This document shows positions 13,680 through 22,531 of a stretch of 64,000 bases of DNA, in pieces. Positions within the stretch are counted from its first letter, which is position 1. Every line of letters starts with the position of its first letter. The notes under the pieces were generated by a model. It was not told the origin of the DNA, did not search any database, and worked only from the letters and a program-made list of their open reading frames with translations. Position numbers and translations under genes: made by a program. Source of the stretch: Mauremys mutica (lineage: Eukaryota > Chordata > Testudines > Geoemydidae). The stretch spans positions 278,114,045-278,178,044 of the forward strand of contig NC_059072.1 of assembly GCF_020497125.1 (NCBI RefSeq). Reading direction: 5' to 3'.

Positions 13680-14012
13680 CAGTGTTTCCCAAACTTGGGA
13701 TGCTGCTTGTGTAGGGAAAGCCTATGGCGGGCCAGGCCAGTTTGTTTACCTGCCCCGTCTGCAGATTCGGCCGATTGTGGCTCCCACTGGCCGAGGTTTG
13801 CTGCTCCAGGCCAATGGGGGTTGTAGAAAGCGGTGCAGGCCGAGGGATGTGCTGGCTGCCGCTTCCAGCAGCTCCCATTAGCCTGGAGCAGTGAACTGCG
13901 GCCAGTGGGAGCTGTGATCAGCTGAATCTGCAGACGGGGCAGGTAAACAAACCTGTCTGGCCTGCCAGGGGCTTTCCCTACACAAGTGGTGTCCCAAGTT
14001 TGGGAAACACTG
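13680..14012. mobile_element. hAT-type palindromic MITE, type A
   Basis: A 333-bp palindromic MITE, same length as the copy at 3114. Ends are CAGTGTTTCCCAAACTTGGG and its mirrored form ending GGGAAACACTG. Flanks TGCTAGTC and TGCTAAAC match at 6 of 8, consistent with a hAT TSD. The palindromic body is intact, with a GC-rich centre. Confidence 0.88.
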
Positions 14013-14489
14013 TGCTAAACAATAGGAGCTGATCACTCCTAGCTATGGGTGATGTTTCTTGCAGGGAGCTCACAATGTAATTAGGCTGCTTCAGTATTTT
14101 GGATATCAATCAAGGATTCATTACTAGAATTGGTCTGATAACTGCTGAGCTGGGTATGTGCAGGTGTAGGTTCATTAACATCTGGAACAGAGATCCTCAT
14201 GATTCAGTGCTTCCCTGTTTTTCTGGTTCCAGAGTTCAGTGCGGTTCTCTGTTCTCCATTCTGTATGCTAATGGAGATGCCTCCTTTTCCCATCTTTGAT
14301 GCAGATGAGGCTAGAGGAGTTGCCTTTGTTCTTGTCACCTTGTCAGGAGGGGTCTAGGTGTGTCTCCAATCCGCCCTTCATTGCTCTCTGCAAATCTTTT
14401 CTCTGATCAGTTTTGGTTCAATCAGAATCTGGGTGTGGGGGTGTCTTTCATGAGTCAGACAGGCTGGATACTGGGCCCTGGTTCCCCAA
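14013..14489. other. Possible LTR-like sequence, right of the MITE
   Basis: Non-coding. It probably continues the repeat interrupted by the MITE. It ends where hAT transposase homology begins on the minus strand at about 14490. Confidence 0.25.
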
Positions 14490-15735
14490 AAACCAAAGAT
14501 GACTGGTATCATATTGCACAGAAAAGCTACCTGTAACATAGAGGGGACATCACTCATAAATACTAGGAACTCACAAGACTTGTGATTTGAAAGAAATTCT
14601 ATTTGTTTTTGAAGCACACAAACCCCTCTAACACATGCCCCCTGCTGAACCAGTGCATGTCATTGTGCTGAAACAGGTCACTGTATTCAGCTGAAACGTC
14701 TTGTAAAAGAGCTTTAAAAAGATGTTGCAAGCTAGAAGTTCATGATGTAGTTCACTCATCTCATCACAATACCCATTGCTGTTGTTTTTTCAAGTTCCTG
14801 GACAACTTATCACAAAGGACAGTGTGGTGAATGATGCAGTGAAGTTTATTTAATGAAGGACATAGCACTGCCAAACGTGAAGCAAAGCCCTTCTCTTTCC
14901 CTATCGTGGAGGGACCTCCATCTGTAACAAGCTAATTTACTTTCTGCAGATATTTTTTTATTTCAAAAAACCATTTTACCTTTTCAAAAATGATCTCTCC
15001 TGTGGTGTAGGTTTGTAATGGTATTAAGCACAAAAATTCTTCCTTGAAAATTTCACCATCTTAACATCTAACAATCAGCAATAGCTGGACAGTGTCACTT
15101 AAATCACTTGATTTGTCTACTGCAAGAGGCATGTATTTGGTGTGTGTGTGTGTGTGTTTGTTTTTAAATAGGAGAGCAGCGCTGACAAACAATCTTTGTA
15201 AATTACCTCCAGTCTTCACACTGCCATGGAATCAGACAGTGAAACTTGCTTCACAGGGTTCCGAATGTCACCTTTTGTTTTATCTCCATCAAAAAGCTCT
15301 CCAGCATATCCAATGTGCACTCCTTCACAAGCTTGGCATCCAGGAACAGCTCTTTCCTTTAGCTAGTACCAATGTTATCCGAAGAGAAGCAGCTGTTACT
15401 TTTTCCTGTGTAGTCACTGATGTTGTGTGAATGATACTTGAAGTGTGATACGAAGACTTCAGATTTTCAATTTTGTCATGTCTTGCAGTGCTGCTAAGAG
15501 GATAGGTTGTGCTAGAGTTACTGCGCTTTGATTTAAAGTGGTGCCTCACGTTGACGATCTTACAGATGGATACAGTGGTTTGGGATATTAAACACAAAGG
15601 TTTTGTGTTTAAATTTAACCAAGGTAGCATAATAAAAAGAAAATCCACTATCCAGTTTAGATTAGAAGTTTGTTTTTTGCTGTCAACTTTCACTGCCACT
15701 CATTCATTTTTGGCTCCATTTACATCACTAATGGA
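14490..15735 (-). pseudogene. hAT-superfamily transposase relic (GTF2IRD2/ZBED-like lineage)
   Basis: Translation on the minus strand gives, in order, a KVDSKKQ start-like block near 15690, a CLISQTT...NVRHHFKSK segment resembling the N-terminal zinc-binding region, an EKVTAASLRITLVLAKGK block near 15340, a DKSSDLSDTVQL segment near 15110 corresponding to the family's catalytic DESTDISDT region, LVTDGGPSTIGK near 14930, and LHCIIHHTVLCDKLS near 14850. The 124-residue open segment 15325-15699 is the longest intact piece. Frameshifts and stops break the rest, and a TG microsatellite interrupts it. The C-terminal dimerisation part is missing. It is a dead transposon or domesticated-type transposase copy; the lineage name comes from remembered motifs. 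Confidence 0.75.
15140..15157. repeat. (TG)n microsatellite within the hAT relic
   Basis: Nine TG units within the span of the degenerate hAT transposase. Confidence 0.95.
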
Positions 15736-15799
15736 AAAATGGGTAGTGTCCTAGCTAAATCATAGCTGATGCTATTGCGAGAACTTAAGATCCAATAAG

Positions 15800-16135
15800 C
15801 CAGTGATTAATTTGTGCCAAGGTTTGCTGCGGCTGAGCCCCAGCAACTCTAGGCTTCATAGCTCTGGCACCTCTGGGCTACCAGCCAGAAGCTGCTGCTC
15901 TCTGGCTGCAGAGCTCTGAAGGCAGCGCTGACACCAACAGAAGTGCAGATGTAAGGGTGGCAATACCATATCATTCCATGCTTACTTCTGCACTGCTGCT
16001 GGTGGCAGCTCTGCCTTCAGAGCTGGGTGCTTGGACAAGAACTGCCACTCTCTGGCTGCCCAGCTAGAGATTAATTTGTGCCAGGACTTGCCAGGGCTCA
16101 GCCCTGACATCTCTTTCATTACAAATTTAGCACTG
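15800..16135. mobile_element. hAT-like MITE with CAGTG termini
   Basis: About 336 bp. The left end CAGTGATTAATTTGTG and right end ACAAATTTAGCACTG are inverted relatives. The interior shows GGCTGAGCCCCAGCA / GGGCTCAGCCCTGACA-like similarity and repeated CTCTGGCTGC words. Left flank CCAATAAG and right flank CCAGTAAG match at 7 of 8, consistent with a hAT TSD. The Gypsy element follows directly and its own TSD lies inside this MITE's right-hand duplication. Confidence 0.7.
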
Positions 16136-16143
16136 CCAGTAAG

Positions 16144-16334
16144 TGTTATATCCTTGGGGCAGCCGGTGTAGGAAGCAAACACTTGAGGCCAGAGAGCAGG
16201 CAGCTAACCAAAACCTCCATTTTATTTACATATATACAGAGAGCTCCTCAGCCGGTTGAAACCGGTTGAGCTAACCCATAATAATCGAACTCAGTTGCCA
16301 TAGCAACAAAACCATGACAACCAAATACACAACA
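16144..16334 (-). repeat. 3' LTR of the Gypsy element
   Basis: 191 bp, identical to the 5' LTR except at 16301. Bounded by GTAAG on its outer side. It contains the short internal palindrome CCGGTTGAAACCGGTTGAG. Confidence 0.97.
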
Positions 16335-16349
16335 TATTCCTCCCCCCCT
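16335..16349 (-). promoter_or_regulatory. Polypurine tract next to the 3' LTR
   Basis: On the minus strand the bases just before the LTR read AGGGGGGGAGGAATA. A polypurine tract at this place primes plus-strand DNA synthesis in LTR retrotransposons. Confidence 0.85.
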
Positions 16350-16594
16350 AATAAGAACATCCCCTAAATAAAACACAAACTAGACTAGAGAAGGAGGGTA
16401 GACTGCCTCCATTCCTGGCTAAACCCTGGGGATTATTTTGCCCCATAACCGTGGGTTCGCCCTAGCTAAAGATCCAGCCAATGAGGAGGCCTTCTGTCTC
16501 TAGGTGGATTACGGCGAACTACTGGTGTTATTGCACCCGAAAGCACTAGGGGCTCAGGGTCCGCAGCACGAACAGGTGAGGAGGTGGTATCAGC

Positions 16595-19500
16595 TCATGC
16601 TGGGCAAAGGGGTATCTCAGCCGCTGGCAGTAATGGAGGAGAACAGTCAGAAACAGGTGACTCGTGATTCGATCCCTCACCAGAAGAGGTGAAGTCAGAC
16701 CCCTCAACTGCAGATGGGTCCTGAGGACTGGCATGACCTGGCAACAGCTGATCTACATGTCGCCGCCAGGTAAGATTCTCTGCAGTCCGGACTGTGTAGG
16801 AAACAGGTCCTGTTTGAGTGATGACTGTGGCCGGAACCCATTTAGCTCTGGAAGTATAATTCCGAGCCAAAACTGGCTGTCCCGGGCTAAAGGTTCGGTC
16901 TTTTGCTCTGCGTGCCCGTCTGATGACTTGATATTGCTGCTGATGTTGCACAATTTGTCGGGGTTCAGAAGGTTTCAGCAGATCAAAGCAAGTGCGCAGC
17001 TGTCGTCCCATCATTAGAAAGGCTGGAGATGCGTGGGTCGTAGCATGAGGTGTGTTTCTGTAGGAAAGTAAAAAGGTATCCAGACGCTTTTGAATGGAGT
17101 GTTGTCCCCTTGCTGATTTCAAAGCGTTTTTCATTGTCTGCACAAATCTTTCAGCTAATCCGTTGGTGGACGGATGATATGGTGCTGACGTGATGTGGTG
17201 TATCCCATTTGCTTTCATAAAATTTTGAAACTCCTGAGAAACGAACTGCGGTCCGTTGTCGCTCACAAGTTGTTCTGGCAGACCAAAACGACTAAAGAGT
17301 CCTCGTAGTTTTTGGATAGTACTCTCTGCAGAAGTGGACTGCATTATAGAGACTTCTGGCCATTTAGAATGGGCATCTATTGCCACCAAGAACATGCTTC
17401 CTTCAAGGGGGCCAGCAAAGTCAACGTGAATATGTTGCCACGGGTTTTCAGGCCAGTCCCATGGGTGTAGGGGTGCCCACTGGGGTGCATTCCTCACACC
17501 CTGACATGACATACAAGCTTTTGCCTTCTCTTCAATAGCGCTGTCCAGTCCAGGCCACCAAAAATAGCTTCGTGCAATTTCCTTCATGCGCACTATTCCA
17601 CAGTGACCGGAATGTAGCTGTTCTAACATCTGTGATCTCAGTGGTGGTGGAATAATGACACGTCTCCCCCACAACAAACAACCAGATTGGACCGATAACT
17701 CCGTCCGCTTGGACATGTAGGGAACAAGGTCGGATGAGACCGGAGAGGTTTGTCGAGATGTTCCATGCATCACCAGGTCCATAACGTGGGACAATACTGG
17801 GTCAACGCGAGTTGCCTTCTTTATCTGAGTAGCAGTGATGGGTGTATTCTCTACCTGTTCAAAGTAGAAGATTTCCTTGTGGGCACTATCTTGGTGTTTA
17901 ACCGGCAAAGGCAACCTTGAGAGGCTATCTGCATTGCCGTGTAGAGTGGATTTCCGATATTTGATTTCATATGTGTGTGCTGAAAGTAACAATGCCCAAC
18001 GTTGCATACGACTAGCAGCTAATGGGGGAATGCCTGTGTAAGGTCCAAAAATTGATGTCAGAGGTCGATGGTCTGTGAGAAGAGTAAATTTTCGCCCAAA
18101 CAGGTACTGATGAAACTTCCGAATTCCAAAAACGATTCCTAATGCCTCACGTTCGATTTGGGCGTAGTTAGTTTCTGCTTTGCTTAGAGTGCGTGAAGCA
18201 AAAGCAATAGGTCTCTCTTCACCTGAAGGCATAATATGTGACACGACTGCTCCCACTCCATAAGGGGAGGCATCGCAGGCCAATTGCAGTGGTAAGGATG
18301 GATCAAAGTGCGTTAGAACTTCAGAATTTAGCAATGCATCCTTAGCTTTGTTAAACGCAACATCACAGGCTTCAGTCCACTTCCAGGCCTTGTTCTGCCC
18401 AAGGAGCTCATGAAGTGATTTTAGCAGTGTGGCTAACTGTGAGATGAACTTTCCATAATAGTTCAGGAGTCCTAGAAACGAGCGCAGCTGGCTTACATTT
18501 CGAGGTGGGGGAGCCTCCACAATAGCTTTAACTTTTGCAGGGGCCTTATGAAGACCTGCAGAATCAATGATGTGTCCCAAATATTCAACAGAGGGCTTGA
18601 AGAATTCACACTTGTCTTTGCGAACTCGTAGGCCATACTCTTCCAGTCTTTGTAGGGTAGCCTCTAAATTCTTTAAGTGATCCTCTTCATTTCTTCCAGT
18701 GACCAGGATATCATCCAGATAGCACTGAACTCCTGACAAGCCACACAAGATCTGGTCCATAGCCCTCTGGAACAGGGCGGGAGCAGATGTTATTCCGAAG
18801 GGTAGACGACAGTATCGATAAAGCCCCTTATGAGTCACAATAGTCAACAGCTCTTGGGACTTTTCATCGACGTGCATCTGTAAATATGCTTGACTCAGAT
18901 CAATCTTACTGAACTTTTGTCCCCCAGCCAGGCCTGCGAAGAGGTCATCGATGCGGGGAAGCGGGTATTGCTCTGCACACAACACTGGGTTGACAGTGAC
19001 TTTAAAATCACCGCAAATCCGGAGAGAGCCATCTTTCTTCACGATTGGAACGATAGGAGTGGCCCATGAGCTATGGGTAACTGGTATTAGGACTCCATTG
19101 GTGACCAGGCGCTCCAGGTCTGCTTCAACTTTTGGCCTGATGGCATATGGCACAGTTCGGGCTTTCAGATATTTTGGTGGACTGCCAGGTTTAATGTTCA
19201 ATGTCACAGTGATTCCCTTCATACTTCCCAAATCATCTCCAAAAACAGCAGCATGTTTCCTTAGTATAGGGGTTAGACTGGTTTCTTCTTTAGTCATCCG
19301 GTGCACTTCTGCCCAGTTCAGTTGAATCTTCCCAAGCCAAGACCTACCCATTAAGGCTGGGTAGTTACCTCTCACCACAAACAGTGGCAATTTAGCCACC
19401 TGTCCATTGAGCTCCACCTTAACATCAATAGTGCCCAGCATAGGCACAGCTTCTCCCGTATACGTCTTCAGAACAGTTTTTGTTGCCTTAAGCGGAAGAT

Positions 19501-19749
19501 GCTGTAGCTTTTCTTTATACACAGTCTCGGAGATCAGTGAGACGGCTGCACCGGTGTCCAGTTCCATGCGTATACGTTTGCCATCCAATAACGGGGTTAC
19601 CCAGTATTCATGTGAGCCCATTGCCAAAGACAAAACATGCAGTGGCACTTCCTCTTGCGATGAGGTGTCACCTTGATCATCCTGGGTCTGCTCTAGGGTA
19701 TGCAGGGTTCCTCTTTTCGTCGGCCAGACCACAGGCCTCTTTTTTTTTT
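16595..19749 (-). CDS. pol: Gypsy pol: protease, RT, RNase H, integrase
   Basis: The open frame extends to 19972 with no ATG at that end (the first codon is TTG), so expression probably depends on frame change from gag near the A-run at 19740-19750. Counting from the frame's 19972 end (1125 residues), the aspartic protease motif DTGA is at 139-142; RT has KIDLS at 356-360 and YLDD at 418-421; RNase H has CDAS at 566-569, EREA near 607-610 and TDHRPL at 633-638. Integrase has an H/H and CMSC zinc motif (C820, C823) and catalytic D851, D905 and E941 with 35 residues between the last two (DD35E). A GPVSY segment near the C-terminus resembles the GPY/F module. All main catalytic residues are present and there is no internal stop, so the protein could be active. 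Confidence 0.95.
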
Positions 19750-20441
19750 TGTTTACAGGCACACTCAATGTGTCCCTTTTTGCCACAGTGTCGACACACC
19801 AGGTCCTTACACCAGCATTCTGATGCCTGGTGACCCGGCTTACCACAGCGGTAACATTCTTGACTCTGCACAGTTTTGTGGGTCGGTTCTTGTGACACTT
19901 TTTGCACCCTAGGGGGTGCACTGATGTATTGTGCCTCTCTTGTAGCCAGTTCCATGGAGACAGCAATATCAACAGCCTTCTGTAAGGTAAGCTGAGCCTC
20001 TGTCAGTAGGCGCTTCCGTATAGCTTCACTGTACAGGCCACACACTAACCTGTCACGCAGGGCATCATGTAACATTTCTTTAAATTCACAGTGTTCTGCT
20101 AGCTTTTTTAAAATGGCTACAAATTGTACAACTGTTTCATCTTCCTTTTGGTCTCTTTTGTGGAACCTATATCTTTCAGCAATTACCAGTGGTTTTGGGG
20201 AGAAATAAGACCCCAGGATTTCCACAATGTCACTGTAAGATTTAGTCTCAGGCTTAACAGGGTGTAGTAAGCTGCGTAGCAGAGAGTAGGTTTTAGCCCC
20301 TACAACAGTTAAGAATATTGGCACCTTCTTCGCTTCTGTAATGTCATTTGCAATACCAAAAAGCTCAAAACGCTCAGTATACACATGCCACTGCTCTGTA
20401 TTCTCATCAAAAGGCTCCAGGGGCCTGGTCAGAGTAGCCAT
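19677..20441 (-). CDS. gag: Gypsy Gag polyprotein with two CCHC knuckles
   Basis: 254 residues from the ATG at 20441 (MATLTRPLEPFDENTEQW). The frame is open further upstream to 20477, but that codon is TTG, so the ATG is preferred; it also has G at +4. The middle resembles the retrotransposon Gag capsid-like domain (FLTVVGAKTYSLLRSLL, YRFHKRDQKEDETVVQFVA). The C-terminus has two zinc knuckles, CYRCGKPGHQASEC and CRHCGKKGHIECAC, followed by a lysine run. It would form the particle and bind RNA in the cytoplasm. It ends out of frame with pol, which is +1 relative to gag; the shift coincides with an 11-A run at 19740-19750. Confidence 0.93.
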   Translation of the reverse strand: MATLTRPLEPFDENTEQWHVYTERFELFGIANDITEAKKVPIFLTVVGAKTYSLLRSLLHPVKPETKSYSDIVEILGSYFSPKPLVIAERYRFHKRDQKEDETVVQFVAILKKLAEHCEFKEMLHDALRDRLVCGLYSEAIRKRLLTEAQLTLQKAVDIAVSMELATREAQYISAPPRVQKVSQEPTHKTVQSQECYRCGKPGHQASECWCKDLVCRHCGKKGHIECACKQKKKEACGLADEKRNPAYPRADPG

Positions 20442-20540
20442 GATTTTTAGTTTCACTTTCACAGTCAGTGCAAACAAGCAGCTTTTTTGTTTGTTCTTTA
20501 CCTTAACTTCTACTTCCTTCTGTTACTGGAGCAGCACCGG

Positions 20541-20559
20541 AATCCCACCCTCGTCGCCA
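20541..20559 (-). promoter_or_regulatory. Primer binding site, tRNA-Ser(GCU)-like
   Basis: On the minus strand one base after the 5' LTR comes TGGCGACGAGGGTGGGATT. Its complement AATCCCACCCTCGTCGCCA matches the remembered 3' end (acceptor stem and CCA) of vertebrate serine tRNA with GCU anticodon, with at most one variant base. It is the expected minus-strand primer site. Confidence 0.8.
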
Positions 20560-20560
20560 G

Positions 20561-20751
20561 TGTTATATCCTTGGGGCAGCCGGTGTAGGAAGCAAACACT
20601 TGAGGCCAGAGAGCAGGCAGCTAACCAAAACCTCCATTTTATTTACATATATACAGAGAGCTCCTCAGCCGGTTGAAACCGGTTGAGCTAACCCATAATA
20701 ATCGAACTCAGTTGCCAAAGCAACAAAACCATGACAACCAAATACACAACA
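20561..20751 (-). repeat. 5' LTR of the Gypsy element
   Basis: 191 bp, TGTT...AACA, carrying promoter and polyadenylation functions by family expectation. No strong TATA was identified. The outer flank is the exact TSD copy GTAAG at 20752-20756. Confidence 0.97.
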
Positions 20752-21088
20752 GTAAGTTACTTACTAAGGAAGTCATAGGCAAATGATAAGGAGTGCATCA
20801 TTGTTTGTGAATTTAATTAAACATATTTAAGGGGTGCTGATGGGCCATACAGGAAGCCTTGGCAGGTCATATTTGTCCTGTAGACTGCTTATTGAGTATT
20901 ACTGTTCTACACCATCCCTCAACATATTTTAATTTCTTTTAAATATAACTAACTGAATTTCCTGTGTCTGCAATAATTGTTTTGGCATAATTACAACATC
21001 CCTCTTTTTTACTGTTAAGTCACTGATATTCTCAGCGTTAACTCTATCTTAAAATAGTTTTTGTTTCTGAATTTATTTAGGCCTAGAA
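20752..21088. other. Unassigned intergenic DNA
   Basis: AT-rich, no gene. Holds the right-hand Gypsy TSD at its start and the left-hand MITE TSD GCCTAGAA at its end. Confidence 0.5.
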
Positions 21089-21422
21089 CAGGGGTCAGCA
21101 ACCTCTGGCATGTGGCTCGCCAGGGTAAGTACCCTGGCGGGCCAGGACAGTTTGTTTATCTGCTGCGTTGACAGGTTTGGCCAATCGCGGCTCCCACTGG
21201 CCACGGTTCGCCATCCCAGGCCAATGCGGGAGGCAGGAAGCTGCGGCCAGCACATCCCTTGCCCGCACCGCTTCCCACCATCTCCATTGGCCTGGGACGG
21301 TGAACCACGGCCAGTGGGAGCTGCAGTCCGCCGAACCTGCTGATGCGGCAGGTAAACAAACTGGCCCAGCCCTCCAGGGTGCTTACCCTGGCGAGCCACG
21401 TGCTGGTGGATGCTGACCCCTG
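21089..21422. mobile_element. hAT-type palindromic MITE, type B
   Basis: 334 bp with a perfect 8-bp TSD GCCTAGAA. Left end CAGGGGTCAGCAACCTCTGG; right end GATGCTGACCCCTG. The body is palindromic around two GGCCAATGGGAGC-like arms. It shares the core with the type A MITEs but has different termini. No ORF of its own; probably mobilised by a hAT transposase. The perfect TSD suggests a fairly young insertion. Confidence 0.95.
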
Positions 21423-22259
21423 GCCTAGAATGTGGCATTTAAAAACAGCCATGAATTGTGTCTAGTGTGAATGCTTCATGAGGATCTTAACTATTCTTTG
21501 GGGAAACCAGTATGTGATGTTTAAGGGGTGTCGCATACTTCCCGCTGCCTGGTTGGCCAGCTGTGCCTACTCCCTACCTCTTTTCTGGGCTATGCAAGAA
21601 GTACAGCTCCTTATTCCTCCCAATCTACTGCACATTTGAACTTAATGGAAGATGTCAAAAAAGGCTCAAATGGAATCATTTAATAAAACATTTTATCAAA
21701 GATAATACAGTGATATATATATTACTGTATGTTTTATATATTAAAAATACATACTTTACCACCCTCTGAATGGTGAAAGGAGAGCACCCTATTCTCTCCC
21801 TCTGTAAGTGGTGAAATGCTGGAAGTGTTCATTCCTAGTCTAACTCCTAAAATTTTCTTCTTTTTATAGGTCAGACAAAGATGCTCCTTTCTAGGGAGGC
21901 AAAAATTACTTTTTCACAATGTTTATTGTTTTCAGTGTTGCAATTTACCTCTTTGCTAATGGAATTTCTTTTATCTCAGTTTATCAATCAGAAAACTAGA
22001 GGGATTTCTAATCTAATCGTCATTACTCACAAGTGTGGAAAGTAGCTCTTCTCAATCAGTTAGAAACATCTTTCAATGGGTCATTTCATCTATTACAGAG
22101 AATATCTGCAATAACATATACCGCTTATGAATCACAGAATATAATTGGATTAGAAGTCCCTTTTTCAATTACTCCATCTTGTTTATTATAACATACTTCT
22201 ATAGGAGTCTTTCATTAGTTTCAAGGGGTCTCTTTCCTTGGACATCTGGACTCTCACCA
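21423..22259. other. Unassigned intergenic DNA
   Basis: AT-rich, no gene or repeat recognised. Confidence 0.5.
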
Positions 22260-22531
22260 GGTATGTCTACACAGCAAAGGAAAACCCACAGCTGGCTTGT
22301 GCCTGCCGACTCGAGCTTGTGGAGTTCTGGTTGTAGGGCTGTGTAGACTTCTGGGCCTGAGCTGGAGCCCAGGCTATAGGACTTTGTGGGGTGGAGGGTC
22401 CCAGAGCCTGGGGTCTATCCCGAGCTTGGACATCTACACAGCAATGAAACAGACCCGCAGCCCAAGCCCCATGAGCCCAAGTCTTCTAACATGGGACAGT
22501 CACGGATATCTAATGGCTGTGTAGACATACC
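22260..22531. mobile_element. Palindromic MITE with GGTATGTCTACACAGC termini
   Basis: 272 bp bounded by GGTATGTCTACACAGC and its exact reverse complement GCTGTGTAGACATACC. The interior has mirrored GAGCTTGTGGAG...AGCCCCATGAGCC and TGGAGCC...AGCCTGGGG blocks. TSD was not defined, so the superfamily is open. Confidence 0.8.

Larger units (their letters stand above)
16144..20751 (-). mobile_element. Full-length Ty3/Gypsy LTR retrotransposon
   Basis: Complete 4608-bp element: LTRs at 16144-16334 and 20561-20751, each TGTT...AACA, flanked by the exact 5-bp TSD GTAAG. On the minus strand the order is 5' LTR, tRNA-Ser-type primer site, gag, pol, purine tract, 3' LTR. The two LTRs differ by one base that I can see (T at 16301, A at 20718), so insertion was recent. 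There is no env and no chromodomain. The overall style resembles vertebrate K02A2.6-like (Mag-type) elements, but clade assignment is tentative. The only obvious coding change is the frame shift between gag and pol. Confidence 0.97.

Noticed and set aside
18951..19325. Plus-strand ORFs inside the Gypsy element
   Set aside because: Antisense shadows of the intact pol and gag frames.
21073..21452. Several ORFs on both strands near the MITE at 21089
   Set aside because: Palindromic GC-rich MITE opens all frames; similar translations recur at every copy.
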